From Pseudoalteromonas sp. NC201 (GTDB taxonomy: Bacteria > Pseudomonadota > Gammaproteobacteria > Enterobacterales > Alteromonadaceae), in NCBI RefSeq assembly GCF_002850255.1, contig NZ_CP022523.1, positions 310,001 to 374,000 of the forward strand: a stretch of 64,000 nucleotides of DNA. Reading direction: 5' to 3'. Each line of letters starts with the position of its first letter. The stretch's first letter is position 1. The notes below the pieces were generated by a model. It was given only the letters and a program-made list of their open reading frames with translations, had not been told where the DNA came from and made no database searches. Below are positions 1 to 8,052 of the stretch, in pieces. Position numbers and translations under genes: made by a program.

Positions 1-26
1 TTTCCCACCAGTATTGCACTGTTCAA
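1..26 (-). CDS. DUF1365 family protein, N-terminal fragment (runs off the window)
   Basis: Only the first eight complete codons are visible. They read MNSAILVG from a TTG start that overlaps the stop codon of the upstream FAD oxidoreductase gene. Proteins of the DUF1365 family typically begin with an NSA-I/L-x-VG-type stretch and are usually encoded directly after this FAD oxidoreductase, often before a cyclopropane-fatty-acid synthase, in ChrR-type stress loci. The assignment therefore rests on a very short peptide plus gene context. The overlap of start and stop implies translational coupling. The rest of the gene lies beyond base 1. Confidence 0.5.
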
Positions 27-1276
27 AATGAGATACCCAATTGCTCGGCCACATCTACCGCACTTCTCACCCCATCTTCATGAAAGCCGTTGAACCAGTA
101 CGCACCACAAAAATAACTATGGTGTTTACCATCGATGTCGGCTTTACGTTTTTGGGCCGCAATGCTGGTGGTATTGAATACCGGATGATGATAGACAAAG
201 CGGCGGATCACTTTGTCTTCAGCTATCCCTTCATCATGATTTAACGTGACACAGTATTGATGTTTGGCATCAAGCCCCTGCAGTATGTTCATTTGGTAGG
301 TGACAACAGCGGCTTTGTCCGTCGCTTCGTTTAATAAATAGTTCCAACTGGCCCACGCCAGCGGACGTTTTGGCAATAAACGGGTGTCAGTGTGCAGCAC
401 CACTGAGTTTGCAGTATAAGGAATTGCACCAAGTATCGTTTGTTCATCACTCGATGGAGTATTTAGTAACGCTAAAGCCTGATCGCTATGACATGCAAAG
501 ACGACTTTATCGAAGTACTCATTACTACCATCTTTGAAGATGATGGTCACACCAGAGTCATCACGAACTACTGTCTTGATGTCGGCATTAAGCACAATAT
601 TGTCTTTAAATTCTGCCACCAATGGTTGAATGTATTCCCTCGAACCACCTGGGATAACATACCATTGAGGGCGATTTGTGATGTCCAAGAGCCCATGGTT
701 GAAGAAAAACTGGACAAAGAATTTAGCTTCAAAGTCGAGCATCTCTTTGATACTGGTTGACCAGATAGCTGCGCCCATTGGCAAGATGTAGTGCAGCTTA
801 AAAAACTCATTAAATTGGTGTTGCTGTAGCAGTTTGCCAAGTGTTTCAACACCTCGATAGTCGTCTTCTTCGTATAATGATTTACAAAGATCATTAAAAC
901 GCACAATATCCTTTAGCAATCGCCAGAAGGTTGGCCTCAGTAGGTTACGTTTTTGTGCGAATAGCGTGCGGAGTGAATGGCCATTGTACTCAAACTTCGA
1001 TTGACTGTTGTGAACACTAAAGCTCATTTCGGTTTCTTGGCGACTAACACCAATTTCAGCCAGCAATTTTTCAAACTTTGGATAGGTTCTGTCGTTAAAT
1101 ACGATAAAGCCGGTATCAACCGCGAGCTTTTCACCTTGGTATTCAACATCAATAGTTGCTGTATGTCCGCCAATATAATCATTTTTTTCAAAAACTTTCA
1201 CGTCATGTTGACGACTTAAAAGGTATGCTGCGGTCATACCTGAAATACCGCTTCCAATTATTGCAATCTTAGCCAC
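23..1276 (-). CDS. FAD-dependent amine-oxidase-like oxidoreductase (COG2907 type)
   Basis: 417 aa flavoprotein. The N-terminus has a Rossmann dinucleotide-binding motif, GSGISG at residues 8-13, followed by Glu30 at the end of beta2 and GGHTA at 36-40, then DTGFIVFN starting at 54. This is the usual architecture of the amine-oxidase/protoporphyrinogen-oxidase-like FAD proteins grouped in COG2907. The substrate is not known from sequence. Its start overlaps the end of the SDR gene by 8 bases and its stop overlaps the next start, so it is a tightly coupled member of the sigma/ChrR operon. In related loci it travels with DUF1365 and Cfa-like genes, which suggests a role in modifying membrane lipids under photo-oxidative stress. 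That role is inference. Confidence 0.85.
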   Translation of the reverse strand: MAKIAIIGSGISGMTAAYLLSRQHDVKVFEKNDYIGGHTATIDVEYQGEKLAVDTGFIVFNDRTYPKFEKLLAEIGVSRQETEMSFSVHNSQSKFEYNGHSLRTLFAQKRNLLRPTFWRLLKDIVRFNDLCKSLYEEDDYRGVETLGKLLQQHQFNEFFKLHYILPMGAAIWSTSIKEMLDFEAKFFVQFFFNHGLLDITNRPQWYVIPGGSREYIQPLVAEFKDNIVLNADIKTVVRDDSGVTIIFKDGSNEYFDKVVFACHSDQALALLNTPSSDEQTILGAIPYTANSVVLHTDTRLLPKRPLAWASWNYLLNEATDKAAVVTYQMNILQGLDAKHQYCVTLNHDEGIAEDKVIRRFVYHHPVFNTTSIAAQKRKADIDGKHHSYFCGAYWFNGFHEDGVRSAVDVAEQLGISF

Positions 1277-1985
1277 GGGCTATCCTTTTTGCGAGAGGTA
1301 ACCACAACGAAAACGGCAGTAACCTGAGAAGTTTTAAAAATAGAGTAAATCTTTTTGGGAAATGTATTTCCTTGCTGCGCTTTTCTATTCCTTTGCTAAT
1401 GTAACTCACGGCCTCATCGACACTTACAATAAATGGCATCGGAAAGTCGTTTTTATCTGTCAACGGCGTTTCTACAAATCCTGGGTGAACTAAGGTCACA
1501 TCAATGTCTTTTAATGTTGCTGTCAGGGTGCGCGCTAAATAGCTGACAGCCGCTTTCGACGCACCGTACGCTTCGGCGCGAGGCAAAGGTAAAAATGCAC
1601 TGCTGGAACTTACGATGCAAAGTTGCCCGCCTGATTTAATTTTTGGCAGTAAAACGTCTAGGCAGTGGCCGATTGAGATGACGTTGATATGCATTACCCG
1701 CTCAAACAAATAGCCGTCAAATTGGTTGGGATTATCGATATACTCACAACCACCTGCGTTGAGGATCACAAGATCCAAGCCGTCAATATCTTTGAAGTGA
1801 TCTTCTATCTCTTCGCGGTTTGTTAAATCAAATGCTTTGCTCTTTGCACCTACGCTGCTTTCTAATTCGTCTAACACTTTTTGGTTGCGGCCACAAGCAG
1901 TTACTTGATGTGACTGTTTTGCATAAAATTCCGTAAGACCTTTACCTATTCCTGATGTTGCGCCAGTAATTAAGATGTTGCTCAT
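1269..1985 (-). CDS. Short-chain dehydrogenase/reductase (SDR)
   Basis: 238 aa classical-type SDR. It shows the cofactor motif TGATSGIG at residues 7-14, NAGG at 76-79, a serine near 127 and the catalytic YxxxK pair Tyr140 and Lys144. The substrate cannot be read from the sequence. The last ~25 residues are hydrophobic and basic (LFLKLLRLLPFSLWLPLA), which may attach the enzyme to the membrane. It overlaps the NTF2-like gene by 4 bases (ATGA) and the FAD oxidoreductase by 8 bases, so all three are probably translated from one message. The context (sigma/ChrR, photolyase, FAD oxidoreductase) points to an oxidoreductase acting on lipid or oxidised products during light stress. This is an inference. 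Confidence 0.88.
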   Translation of the reverse strand: MSNILITGATSGIGKGLTEFYAKQSHQVTACGRNQKVLDELESSVGAKSKAFDLTNREEIEDHFKDIDGLDLVILNAGGCEYIDNPNQFDGYLFERVMHINVISIGHCLDVLLPKIKSGGQLCIVSSSSAFLPLPRAEAYGASKAAVSYLARTLTATLKDIDVTLVHPGFVETPLTDKNDFPMPFIVSVDEAVSYISKGIEKRSKEIHFPKRFTLFLKLLRLLPFSLWLPLAKRIARG

Positions 1986-2407
1986 GCCGTGATCCTTTTA
2001 TCCAATAGCCGAATCACACCACCGAGTAGTGGAACTTGGCGATACAGCATTTGCGCACTGTCAAAGTAATCCCGATGTTGCGCCACTTTTTCGCCAATAA
2101 AACTTAAACGACTATGACCATCGACTTCTATGAGCTTACCGCCATTTAGCTTGGGGTGTTGATAGGACATAGTCCAGTAGATAAAGCTGACGTCATCAAC
2201 TTGATAGGCGTTCGTAACAAGAAATTCGATTTCAGAGACATTTTCATATAACCCCTGAAAATAACTCGTTAGCGCATCAAGTCCTTGAATTTTATGTAAA
2301 GGGTCTACGAAACTGATGTCCTCAGTGTAAATTGAAGCCAATTTACCGAGACAGTATTTGTCTATTTCATTATAAATTGCCACGAATCGCTGCGTTCTGT
2401 GATCCAT
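1982..2407 (-). CDS. NTF2-like (SnoaL-fold) protein
   Basis: 141 aa. The pattern of an N-terminal helix, a YTEDISFVDPLHKIQGLDAL stretch and later beta strands with YWTM and GHSRLSF is that of SnoaL-like members of the NTF2 superfamily, which form a cone-shaped pocket and may be either enzymes or binding proteins. No specific catalytic assignment is possible. It sits 6 bases downstream of photolyase and overlaps the SDR start by 4 bases, so it is part of the same operon. Genes of this kind regularly accompany SDR and FAD oxidoreductase genes next to ChrR-type sigma operons, but I know of no proven function. Confidence 0.75.
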   Translation of the reverse strand: MDHRTQRFVAIYNEIDKYCLGKLASIYTEDISFVDPLHKIQGLDALTSYFQGLYENVSEIEFLVTNAYQVDDVSFIYWTMSYQHPKLNGGKLIEVDGHSRLSFIGEKVAQHRDYFDSAQMLYRQVPLLGGVIRLLDKRITA

Positions 2408-2413
2408 ACCTAT

Positions 2414-3793
2414 TTAAACCTTAAATGCGTCAAGTGCTCTTGCTCTTGCTTCTTTATGATCAACCAGCGGCTCTACATAGTCATCCTTTCCGCCAAATGC
2501 CGCTAAATAGTCATGAGGAAAATGAATATGCTTTGCTGGAACATTTTTCAATTCAGGCACATATGTACGAATAAAGGAACCATCGGGATCAAACTTTTCG
2601 CTCTGCGTGATGGGATTAAAAATACGAAAATAAGGCTGCGCGTCACACCCCGTACTTGCAGCCCACTGCCAGCCACCATTATTACTGGCAAGGTCGCCAT
2701 CTATTAACTTTGACATAAAATAGGCTTCGCCTTTACGCCAGTCGATGAGCAAGTGTTTGGTTAAGAAGCTGGCAACAATCATGCGTAGCCGATTGTGCAT
2801 CCAGCCAGTTTTATTGAGCTGACGCATTGCCGCATCGACAATCGGATAGCCAGTTTGACCATTACACCAGAGCTCAAAAGCTTGGCTGTCGTCACGCCAC
2901 CTAACCGCGTTATATTTATCATTAAAATTAAAACCTTTACATAAACGCGGGAAAGCGACGATAAGATGGCGATAAAACTCACGCCAAATGAGCTCGTTTA
3001 CCCAACAAAACTCTGGTTTACTTGGGTTTTCAAGCACTTCAGGGTAATGAAGTTGGATCTCTGCGATGAGCTGCTTGGGCGACACAATGCCTAATGCCAA
3101 ATATGGGCTGAGCCCCGAAGTTCCTTTGATTGCAGGGAAATCACGGTCATCTTGGTAGTCTGCTAGTTTGTCCTTAATAAAACGATTTACAATCGCGACA
3201 ATGGCATTATCATCGGCTGGCCACTTTTCAGATTCATTGGTCAACTCGAAGAACGTTGGCTTTTTGAAGTTTGCTTCATGTTGTTTATCCAATGGCCAAC
3301 TAGTGAAGTGAAATTGCTGCCCCACAAAACGTTTTAACCATGCTTTTTTAAAGGGGGTAAACACCTTGAACATCTCACTGGAGCCCGTAAGCACAGAGCC
3401 CGGTTTGGCAACGAGATCGCCATCGAATAATTTTAACGTGATCACAGTTTCACACGCTTCATCGCGCGCCACTTCATTTACTTCATACTCTTTATTTGCA
3501 TATAAGCAATCAATGCCTTTATCGTCACAAACAACTTGAAGCTGCGCCGGCAGCTCAGCGAATGTGCTCGCTTCAATGATATGTAGCCTAATGCCAAATT
3601 CACTAAGCTGGCTGCCAAGCTCAAGTAATCTGCGCTCAAGTAGGTCGAGCTGAATACTGGCTACGTTGTGTGACTGCCACTGTGGCTTGCAATAAAAAAA
3701 GAGCGCATCGCGTGCGCCCTCATTCACGGCTTCAATCAAAGCCTCGTTGCCGTAAACCCTGAGATCACGGCGAAACCAAAAAGCTGTTTTCAT
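2414..3793 (-). CDS. phrB: Deoxyribodipyrimidine photolyase (class I CPD type)
   Basis: 459 aa, close to the E. coli Phr length. It repairs cyclobutane pyrimidine dimers using blue light and FADH-. The N-terminal antenna-binding Rossmann domain begins with FWFRRDLRVYGNEAL. The C-terminal FAD domain has the family signature with TGYPIVDAAMRQL, GWMHNRLRM and SNNGGWQWAASTG. The electron-transfer tryptophan triad (E. coli W306, W359, W382) aligns with W309, W352 and W375. It lies 2 bases after a YbgA-like gene. The ybgA-phr pair is also found in E. coli, but here it is inside a sigma/ChrR operon, so photolyase is probably induced by the same light stress signal. Confidence 0.95.
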   Translation of the reverse strand: MKTAFWFRRDLRVYGNEALIEAVNEGARDALFFYCKPQWQSHNVASIQLDLLERRLLELGSQLSEFGIRLHIIEASTFAELPAQLQVVCDDKGIDCLYANKEYEVNEVARDEACETVITLKLFDGDLVAKPGSVLTGSSEMFKVFTPFKKAWLKRFVGQQFHFTSWPLDKQHEANFKKPTFFELTNESEKWPADDNAIVAIVNRFIKDKLADYQDDRDFPAIKGTSGLSPYLALGIVSPKQLIAEIQLHYPEVLENPSKPEFCWVNELIWREFYRHLIVAFPRLCKGFNFNDKYNAVRWRDDSQAFELWCNGQTGYPIVDAAMRQLNKTGWMHNRLRMIVASFLTKHLLIDWRKGEAYFMSKLIDGDLASNNGGWQWAASTGCDAQPYFRIFNPITQSEKFDPDGSFIRTYVPELKNVPAKHIHFPHDYLAAFGGKDDYVEPLVDHKEARARALDAFKV

Positions 3794-3795
3794 TA

Positions 3796-4755
3796 TTAAA
3801 TTCCGAATCTTAAACGCAGTTCGTTGGGGTATGGGTCAAAGTACACTTGGCTTTGCAAATACGTTTTAGGATGTACGGTAAGGTGATGCTTGAGCAGGGT
3901 CAGCGGTACATATAAAGGTACGATACCTTTGCGATATTGCTCTATTGCGCTGCACATCTCTTGCTTCTCGATGCTCGAAAGCTCATTCTTAAAATACCCC
4001 TGTAGATGCGTTAACGTGTTTGCTTGATTTTTGCGATTGGCAGGCTTGCTCAGTGCCGACATCAAACCACTGATGTATTTATGTTTCAGCGTCTCTCTAT
4101 CAAATTTTTTGCCATCACCAAGTAGACGCCCTAAATCTTTATAGGCTTGGTAATTATGGCTCATCAACAGATATTTGTGCTTGGCGTGGAAATTCGTCAG
4201 CTCGTGTAGACCGATGTTTTCCGATTGCGTTAGTTCCTGCCAGCTTTTATAGACAAATACCCGCATTACGAAGTTTTCTCTAAGATGCATGTCATTCAAT
4301 CTGCCATTTTCCTCGCAAGGCAAAAGCGGATTGTGTTTTATAATTTGCTCAGCAAAAATGCCAATACCCTCAGATGTATTACCTGTTCCTGCTTCGTTAT
4401 AAACCTTAACACGCTCCATTCCGCAGCTTGGGCTTTTGGCGCAAAACACAAAGCCGGAGAGGCTTTGTGTTTGTGAGGTTGCAACCTTTTCACCAAACTC
4501 CTTAAGCTTTGGTGCGACATCTTCTTTACCGTCGGGGCGACTAACTTTGATAATGTCGCCTACGCGGATCTGTCTGATAGTTGGTCTTGGAATTGGCATG
4601 CCTATCGCAACTTCCGGGCAAAAGCGCACATACTCAACATGTTCGGCGAATTCATCCATACAAAAGTTTGAACGCTTGTGGCCTGAGTCAAATCGCACTT
4701 TTTCTCCAGCCAAACACGCGCTAATGCCAATTTTTATTGGTGATGAAAATTTCAT
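3796..4755 (-). CDS. DUF523-DUF1722 fusion protein (YbgA-like)
   Basis: 319 aa. Residues 1 to about 150 are DUF523 with its conserved cysteines at ISACL (Cys14), FCPE (Cys46) and KSPSCG (Cys111). Residues about 190-305 are DUF1722. The DUF523 domain is related to TudS, a [4Fe-4S] thiouracil desulfurase, so an iron-sulfur cluster held by the three cysteines is plausible. YbgA proteins are encoded beside photolyase in many proteobacteria. The gene lies 15 bases after chrR and 2 bases before photolyase. A link to repair or clearing of damaged thionucleosides is attractive but inferred. Confidence 0.85.
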   Translation of the reverse strand: MKFSSPIKIGISACLAGEKVRFDSGHKRSNFCMDEFAEHVEYVRFCPEVAIGMPIPRPTIRQIRVGDIIKVSRPDGKEDVAPKLKEFGEKVATSQTQSLSGFVFCAKSPSCGMERVKVYNEAGTGNTSEGIGIFAEQIIKHNPLLPCEENGRLNDMHLRENFVMRVFVYKSWQELTQSENIGLHELTNFHAKHKYLLMSHNYQAYKDLGRLLGDGKKFDRETLKHKYISGLMSALSKPANRKNQANTLTHLQGYFKNELSSIEKQEMCSAIEQYRKGIVPLYVPLTLLKHHLTVHPKTYLQSQVYFDPYPNELRLRFGI

Positions 4756-4770
4756 TTCGCAACTATTCCT

Positions 4771-5421
4771 TTAATAAATCAACTTACCAATTGGGTTTAA
4801 CAGCTTACTTAAGCCTTTATTAAAGTGTAGTGCACTGCTTACCACGGTAAAGCACAGGCAGCCTTCTTTTGTGCGCGGAGAATGATTATGTTTGTCGTCT
4901 TGCCAAATAAAGTCGCCCGGTACGTATTCACCAGCCTCATCTGCAAAATCGCCGTCAAGCAACAAGGTTATCTCAAAGCCCGTGTGGGTGTGCTCTGGAA
5001 TTTCGCCTTCCGCACCAATTTGTAAAAGACTTGAGCGTAAGTCGCCGTCTTCTAGCAATAACCGAGAGCGGGCGATTTTGCCTACACCTGAAAACTTGGT
5101 GCGATCGATATTCGCAATAGCCCGAGGTAACTGAACATCCCTGCCCTGATAGTTAAATGAGGGTTGGATATATTCTTTAACTTCGTCTATTTCGTCGTCC
5201 AGTGTTATCGCTTGCATCATCGCCTCGAAATCGCTGCTTAGTGAAGAGTCGCTGCCTCCTCCAAGCTGAACATTCGCTTCTTGCGCTTCAAGCTGTTGAG
5301 TCTTTTTCTGACAACATGGACACATTTCGACATGTGCTGCAATTGCGACACTGATACTTGCAGGCAAATTACCTTCAACAAATTGGCTTAATAATGAATC
5401 ATTAGGGTGATGCTTTATCAT
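4771..5421 (-). CDS. chrR: ChrR-type zinc anti-sigma factor (cupin)
   Basis: 216 aa. The N-terminal anti-sigma domain carries the zinc motif H-x3-C-x2-C as His30, Cys34, Cys37, with His4 or His5 as the fourth ligand. The C-terminal cupin domain has HTHTGFE (His144, His146, Glu150) and a later His178/His180, matching the ChrR cupin zinc site. In Rhodobacter, ChrR sequesters sigma-E in the cytoplasm and releases it when singlet oxygen is present. Both sets of ligands are intact here, so the protein should be functional. It overlaps the sigma gene by 4 bases (ATGA), as expected for stoichiometric synthesis with its sigma partner. Confidence 0.93.
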   Translation of the reverse strand: MIKHHPNDSLLSQFVEGNLPASISVAIAAHVEMCPCCQKKTQQLEAQEANVQLGGGSDSSLSSDFEAMMQAITLDDEIDEVKEYIQPSFNYQGRDVQLPRAIANIDRTKFSGVGKIARSRLLLEDGDLRSSLLQIGAEGEIPEHTHTGFEITLLLDGDFADEAGEYVPGDFIWQDDKHNHSPRTKEGCLCFTVVSSALHFNKGLSKLLNPIGKLIY

Positions 5422-6038
5422 GCTTGATCTCCCATTTCTGCGCGAAGTTTTTGTAAAGCAAGCCGTAAACGTGACTTAACTGTCCCGACAGGTATATTAA
5501 GATGCTCTGCCAATTGTTCTTGAGACATTTCTTGAAAGTACACGCCTTTGACTATGTCTCGTTGTGCTGGCGGCAACTTATTGATGTATTTTTGAATTTG
5601 CGCCGTTTGCAAGTGATCTTGAAAACCGTCGTCGTCAGCCTGCGAGTCTTGAATTATCGGCCAGATGTCTTCACTGATATGTTCTTCTTTATTACTCTTC
5701 ATTTTACGCAATGCGTCGAACGACGCGTTACGCATCACGGTATAGATCCACGTTGTGGCTGCGCCTTTATCATGATGATAGAGGTGGGCTTTACGCCACA
5801 CTGACGTCATCGTGTCTTGTACAAGCTCCATCGCTTGGGCGTCATTACCAAATTGTTTCACACCAAAGCGCCTGATTTTTGGCGCAAAGTACTCAAACAA
5901 GAAGGCAAAAGCTTTGCGATCTCGTTTTTCTGCAACCTTAACTAAAGCGTCCGATAACGCTTGAGAGGGAGTTTCTTGCACTGCTTTGCGAGTTCCTGAC
6001 TGAACGTTGCAATCAATAGATTGCTGTTGGCCTAACAT
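5418..6038 (-). CDS. rpoE: ECF sigma factor of the ChrR-controlled RpoE-like group
   Basis: 206 aa ECF sigma-70 family factor. Region 2 is recognisable from FEYFAPKIRRFGVKQF through TTWIYTVMRNASFDALRK, and region 4 from LPPAQRDIVKGVYF through the helix-turn-helix GTVKSRLRLALQKLR. It is the first gene of the operon and is followed directly by chrR, so it is the singlet-oxygen type rather than the RseA-controlled envelope type. The start is preceded by a good ribosome site (GGAAGGTGAG). A TGATCC-type promoter just upstream (see that entry) suggests autoregulation. The first 25 residues are unlike the family core and probably disordered. Confidence 0.93.
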   Translation of the reverse strand: MLGQQQSIDCNVQSGTRKAVQETPSQALSDALVKVAEKRDRKAFAFLFEYFAPKIRRFGVKQFGNDAQAMELVQDTMTSVWRKAHLYHHDKGAATTWIYTVMRNASFDALRKMKSNKEEHISEDIWPIIQDSQADDDGFQDHLQTAQIQKYINKLPPAQRDIVKGVYFQEMSQEQLAEHLNIPVGTVKSRLRLALQKLRAEMGDQA

Positions 6039-6068
6039 AGCTCACCTTCCAATTTATAATTATAAGCT

Positions 6069-6098
6069 GTAATACGCTGTAAAACTTGGCATGGATCA
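6069..6098 (-). promoter_or_regulatory. Putative ECF sigma/ChrR autoregulated promoter
   Basis: On the minus strand TGATCC (6093-6098) is followed after 18 bases by TATTAC (6069-6074), about 30 bases before the sigma start codon. TGATCC is the known -35 element of sigma-E/ChrR promoters in Rhodobacter and related regulons. The -10 differs from the TAAG seen there but resembles the second candidate at 6703-6732, which has the same spacing. Confidence 0.6.
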
Positions 6099-6671
6099 CT
6101 ATTTTTCATCTAATACAGTATGTAAGAACTCTGCCACCTGTTCAAATGTTTGTGCTTGTTTTATTTTTAGTTTTTGGGTCATCGAGATGGGTAAGATTTC
6201 TAGCCAACGATAAGCAACCCAAAGAGGCTGAGTAAAATGCTTGTCGCGGTACAAATCATCAAGGATTGGGTTGGCGATAAAAACACTCTGAAGTTTATGA
6301 GCAAGGGTTTCGTCAACTAGACTAAATGCTTCTTCACTACATTGCCATGGCGGCCCATCAATAATGTCACAATCGCCATAACGTAAAGATTGTGAGTCTA
6401 CTTCCACATTACTGATCGCGACGCGCGATAGTGCCTCAACATCAATGAGCAGCTGACCATAATCATCTTGTGAAAAGTCAACAATTTTAACGTGCACGCC
6501 TTCTTTTGAAACATTGTTCGGCGTATCCGCGAGGTATGGGCATAACACAAAACCTTGCTCTGTTTTCGCGGCCTCTTTTACCATATATAGATAGCGCTGC
6601 TCAAAGATCCGCAAGCGGGTGAACCCGCCCGGAAGCAAGAATATTGGCAATGGAAATAAAGCGAGTTTCAT
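6099..6671 (-). CDS. LON substrate-binding (PUA-like) domain protein
   Basis: 190 aa. The start LALFPLPIFLLPGGFTRLRIFEQRY is the typical opening of the Lon N-terminal (LAN) domain, and the protein ends after this domain. There is no AAA ATPase or Ser-Lys protease part, so it is a stand-alone domain protein and not Lon protease. Its biochemical role is unknown; binding of damaged or unfolded proteins is a guess. The gene stands 60 bases upstream of the sigma gene in the same direction and has its own TGATCC-type promoter, so it may be a separate transcription unit of the sigma/ChrR regulon. Confidence 0.85.
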   Translation of the reverse strand: MKLALFPLPIFLLPGGFTRLRIFEQRYLYMVKEAAKTEQGFVLCPYLADTPNNVSKEGVHVKIVDFSQDDYGQLLIDVEALSRVAISNVEVDSQSLRYGDCDIIDGPPWQCSEEAFSLVDETLAHKLQSVFIANPILDDLYRDKHFTQPLWVAYRWLEILPISMTQKLKIKQAQTFEQVAEFLHTVLDEK

Positions 6672-6702
6672 AATTCCCGTTCAAATATACAAAAACTAAC
6701 GA

Positions 6703-6732
6703 TAATTACGACGGCCCTATTTATCTGGATCA
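6703..6732 (-). promoter_or_regulatory. Second TGATCC-type promoter candidate, upstream of the LON-domain gene
   Basis: On the minus strand TGATCC (6727-6732) is followed after 18 bases by TAATTA (6703-6708), placing a start site about 25 bases before the LON-domain ATG. The hexamer and the spacing are identical to the sequence upstream of the sigma gene, which lies 634 bases away. This suggests the same sigma factor reads both. Confidence 0.5.
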
Positions 6733-6751
6733 GTTAACGCTAAATTTATGA

Positions 6752-7072
6752 CTATTCCCAAACGCAGTGTTTAGCTATCACGTTACTATTTGAGAATGTG
6801 ACGCCCTCAGCTTGCAAGCGTGACTTTTGCTCTTGAAATTTACTACTGTCTTCAGGAAAAGAAATGCGCCGTTGGCTATTTACTACTCTGTACCAAGGTA
6901 ATGTTGAACCTTGTGGTAGGTTCTTCAGCAATTGACCAACCTTTCGGGCATGTTTTGGATAACCAGCTAAGCTCGCTATTTGCCCATAGGAGGCTACCTT
7001 CCCAAACGGGATACCGCCAATTACGGTGAAAACCTTTTCAGCGAGTTCTTGCTGGGGATTGCTGCTTTTCAT
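6752..7072 (-). CDS. atl: Alkyltransferase-like protein (ATL), MGMT family
   Basis: 106 aa, only the DNA-binding domain of O6-alkylguanine DNA alkyltransferase. The helix-turn-helix region is GYPKHARKVGQLLKNLP. The active-site PCHR motif of true MGMT is replaced by PWYRV (Pro59-Val63), so the alkyl-accepting cysteine is Trp60. This is the hallmark of ATL proteins, which bind O6-alkylguanine, flip it and hand the lesion to nucleotide excision repair. The start overlaps the last 35 bases of the LysR gene, and no strong ribosome site is evident, so it may be translated by coupling. The neighbouring photolyase operon is also concerned with DNA damage, but the two appear to be separate units. Confidence 0.9.
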   Translation of the reverse strand: MKSSNPQQELAEKVFTVIGGIPFGKVASYGQIASLAGYPKHARKVGQLLKNLPQGSTLPWYRVVNSQRRISFPEDSSKFQEQKSRLQAEGVTFSNSNVIAKHCVWE

Positions 7073-7952
7073 ATTGAATATTTAACTCTTTTAATTTGTC
7101 CCAAAAATATCTTGCTACCGGTCCATGGTGGGAAATATGCAAACGATACGCGTGGATTTCAGCTTCAAACTCGTCTTTTCTATCAAACACCCTCACTTGT
7201 TGCAAAACACCAGACTCTAATTCTTCTCTACAAAGGTCAAGGCCGATTAAGGCATAGCCCATACCTTGTAATAAATATCTTTTTATTGCCAGTGCGTCAT
7301 CGAGTTTCATGACATTGTTACTATTTCTGTATGCCAAGCGCTCACTATCAAACTTGAATTTACTTTCTTTCATTGCAAGAGATGGGTATTGCGCAAGCTC
7401 CGAAAAGCTCAGCTCTGGTGGCATATAGCCTGTTAATGAGACTAAGCCTAATTTTACGTGTCCAATCGGCATTGATTCTAAATCGCCAGTTGAATGAAAA
7501 AGGTCAAACCAAGGGCCAATGCCAAGGTTTGCAATCCCCTGTGTGACTTGCTCAAGCGCAAAAAACCGTTTACCACTTGAGATGTTCATTTCAGTTGCGG
7601 GAAACTTAATGAAGGCATTGCCTAATACTTGATCAATCTGGTTTTGATATACAATCGGTTCGTAACAGATGTTAAAGCTTGGTTCATTACCCGCCGCGAA
7701 TTCAGTCGCGAGTAATGACAAATCTCTATGATGATTAAGTAATTTTTCGGCTTCAAAATAAAATCGACGACCTTGCTCTGTTAACACATTGCGATATTTC
7801 TCACGCTCAAAAAGGGCAAATCCCAAAGATTGTTCTAATCTTTTAATTGATTGAGAGACCGCAGGCTGCGTCTTATGAAGCTTATTTGCTGCTTCGGTAA
7901 GGCTAGGCGCTTCAACAACGGTGCAAAACGCTGCTAAGTCCGAAATCTTCAT
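7038..7952 (-). CDS. LysR-type transcriptional regulator
   Basis: 304 aa. Residues 1-60 form the LysR winged helix-turn-helix (LTEAANKLHKTQPAVSQSIKRLEQSLGFALFER), followed by the linker helix and a two-lobed effector domain. It is transcribed away from an RND efflux pair with about 100 bases in between, the usual layout for a LysR protein controlling its divergent neighbour. The effector cannot be deduced. An inverted repeat in the intergenic region is a candidate binding site. The end of the gene overlaps the ATL gene by 35 bases. Confidence 0.92.
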   Translation of the reverse strand: MKISDLAAFCTVVEAPSLTEAANKLHKTQPAVSQSIKRLEQSLGFALFEREKYRNVLTEQGRRFYFEAEKLLNHHRDLSLLATEFAAGNEPSFNICYEPIVYQNQIDQVLGNAFIKFPATEMNISSGKRFFALEQVTQGIANLGIGPWFDLFHSTGDLESMPIGHVKLGLVSLTGYMPPELSFSELAQYPSLAMKESKFKFDSERLAYRNSNNVMKLDDALAIKRYLLQGMGYALIGLDLCREELESGVLQQVRVFDRKDEFEAEIHAYRLHISHHGPVARYFWDKLKELNIQYEKQQSPARTR

Positions 7953-7964
7953 AAATAAATCTTA

Positions 7965-8019
7965 TGCAGTATAGAATGTTTTATAATTTTTATTTTATAT
8001 GTAATTCCATTATTCTGCA
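7965..8019. promoter_or_regulatory. Inverted repeat between LysR and efflux genes
   Basis: TGCAGTATAGAATG (7965-7978) and CATTATTCTGCA (8008-8019) form an imperfect inverted repeat sharing TGCAG-x-ATA and AATG, separated by a very AT-rich 29 bases. It sits between the divergent LysR and membrane-fusion genes. It could hold the LysR recognition and activation sites, but a single example gives only weak support. Confidence 0.3.
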
Positions 8020-8052
8020 CGCATTAAAATTGACGTTGTCATGGAGAACAAA

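Noticed and set aside
6099..6671. Lon protease
   Set aside because: Only the N-terminal LON substrate-binding domain is present; the ATPase and protease parts are absent.
6752..7072. True O6-methylguanine methyltransferase
   Set aside because: The catalytic cysteine of PCHR is replaced by Trp60, so it is an ATL protein.
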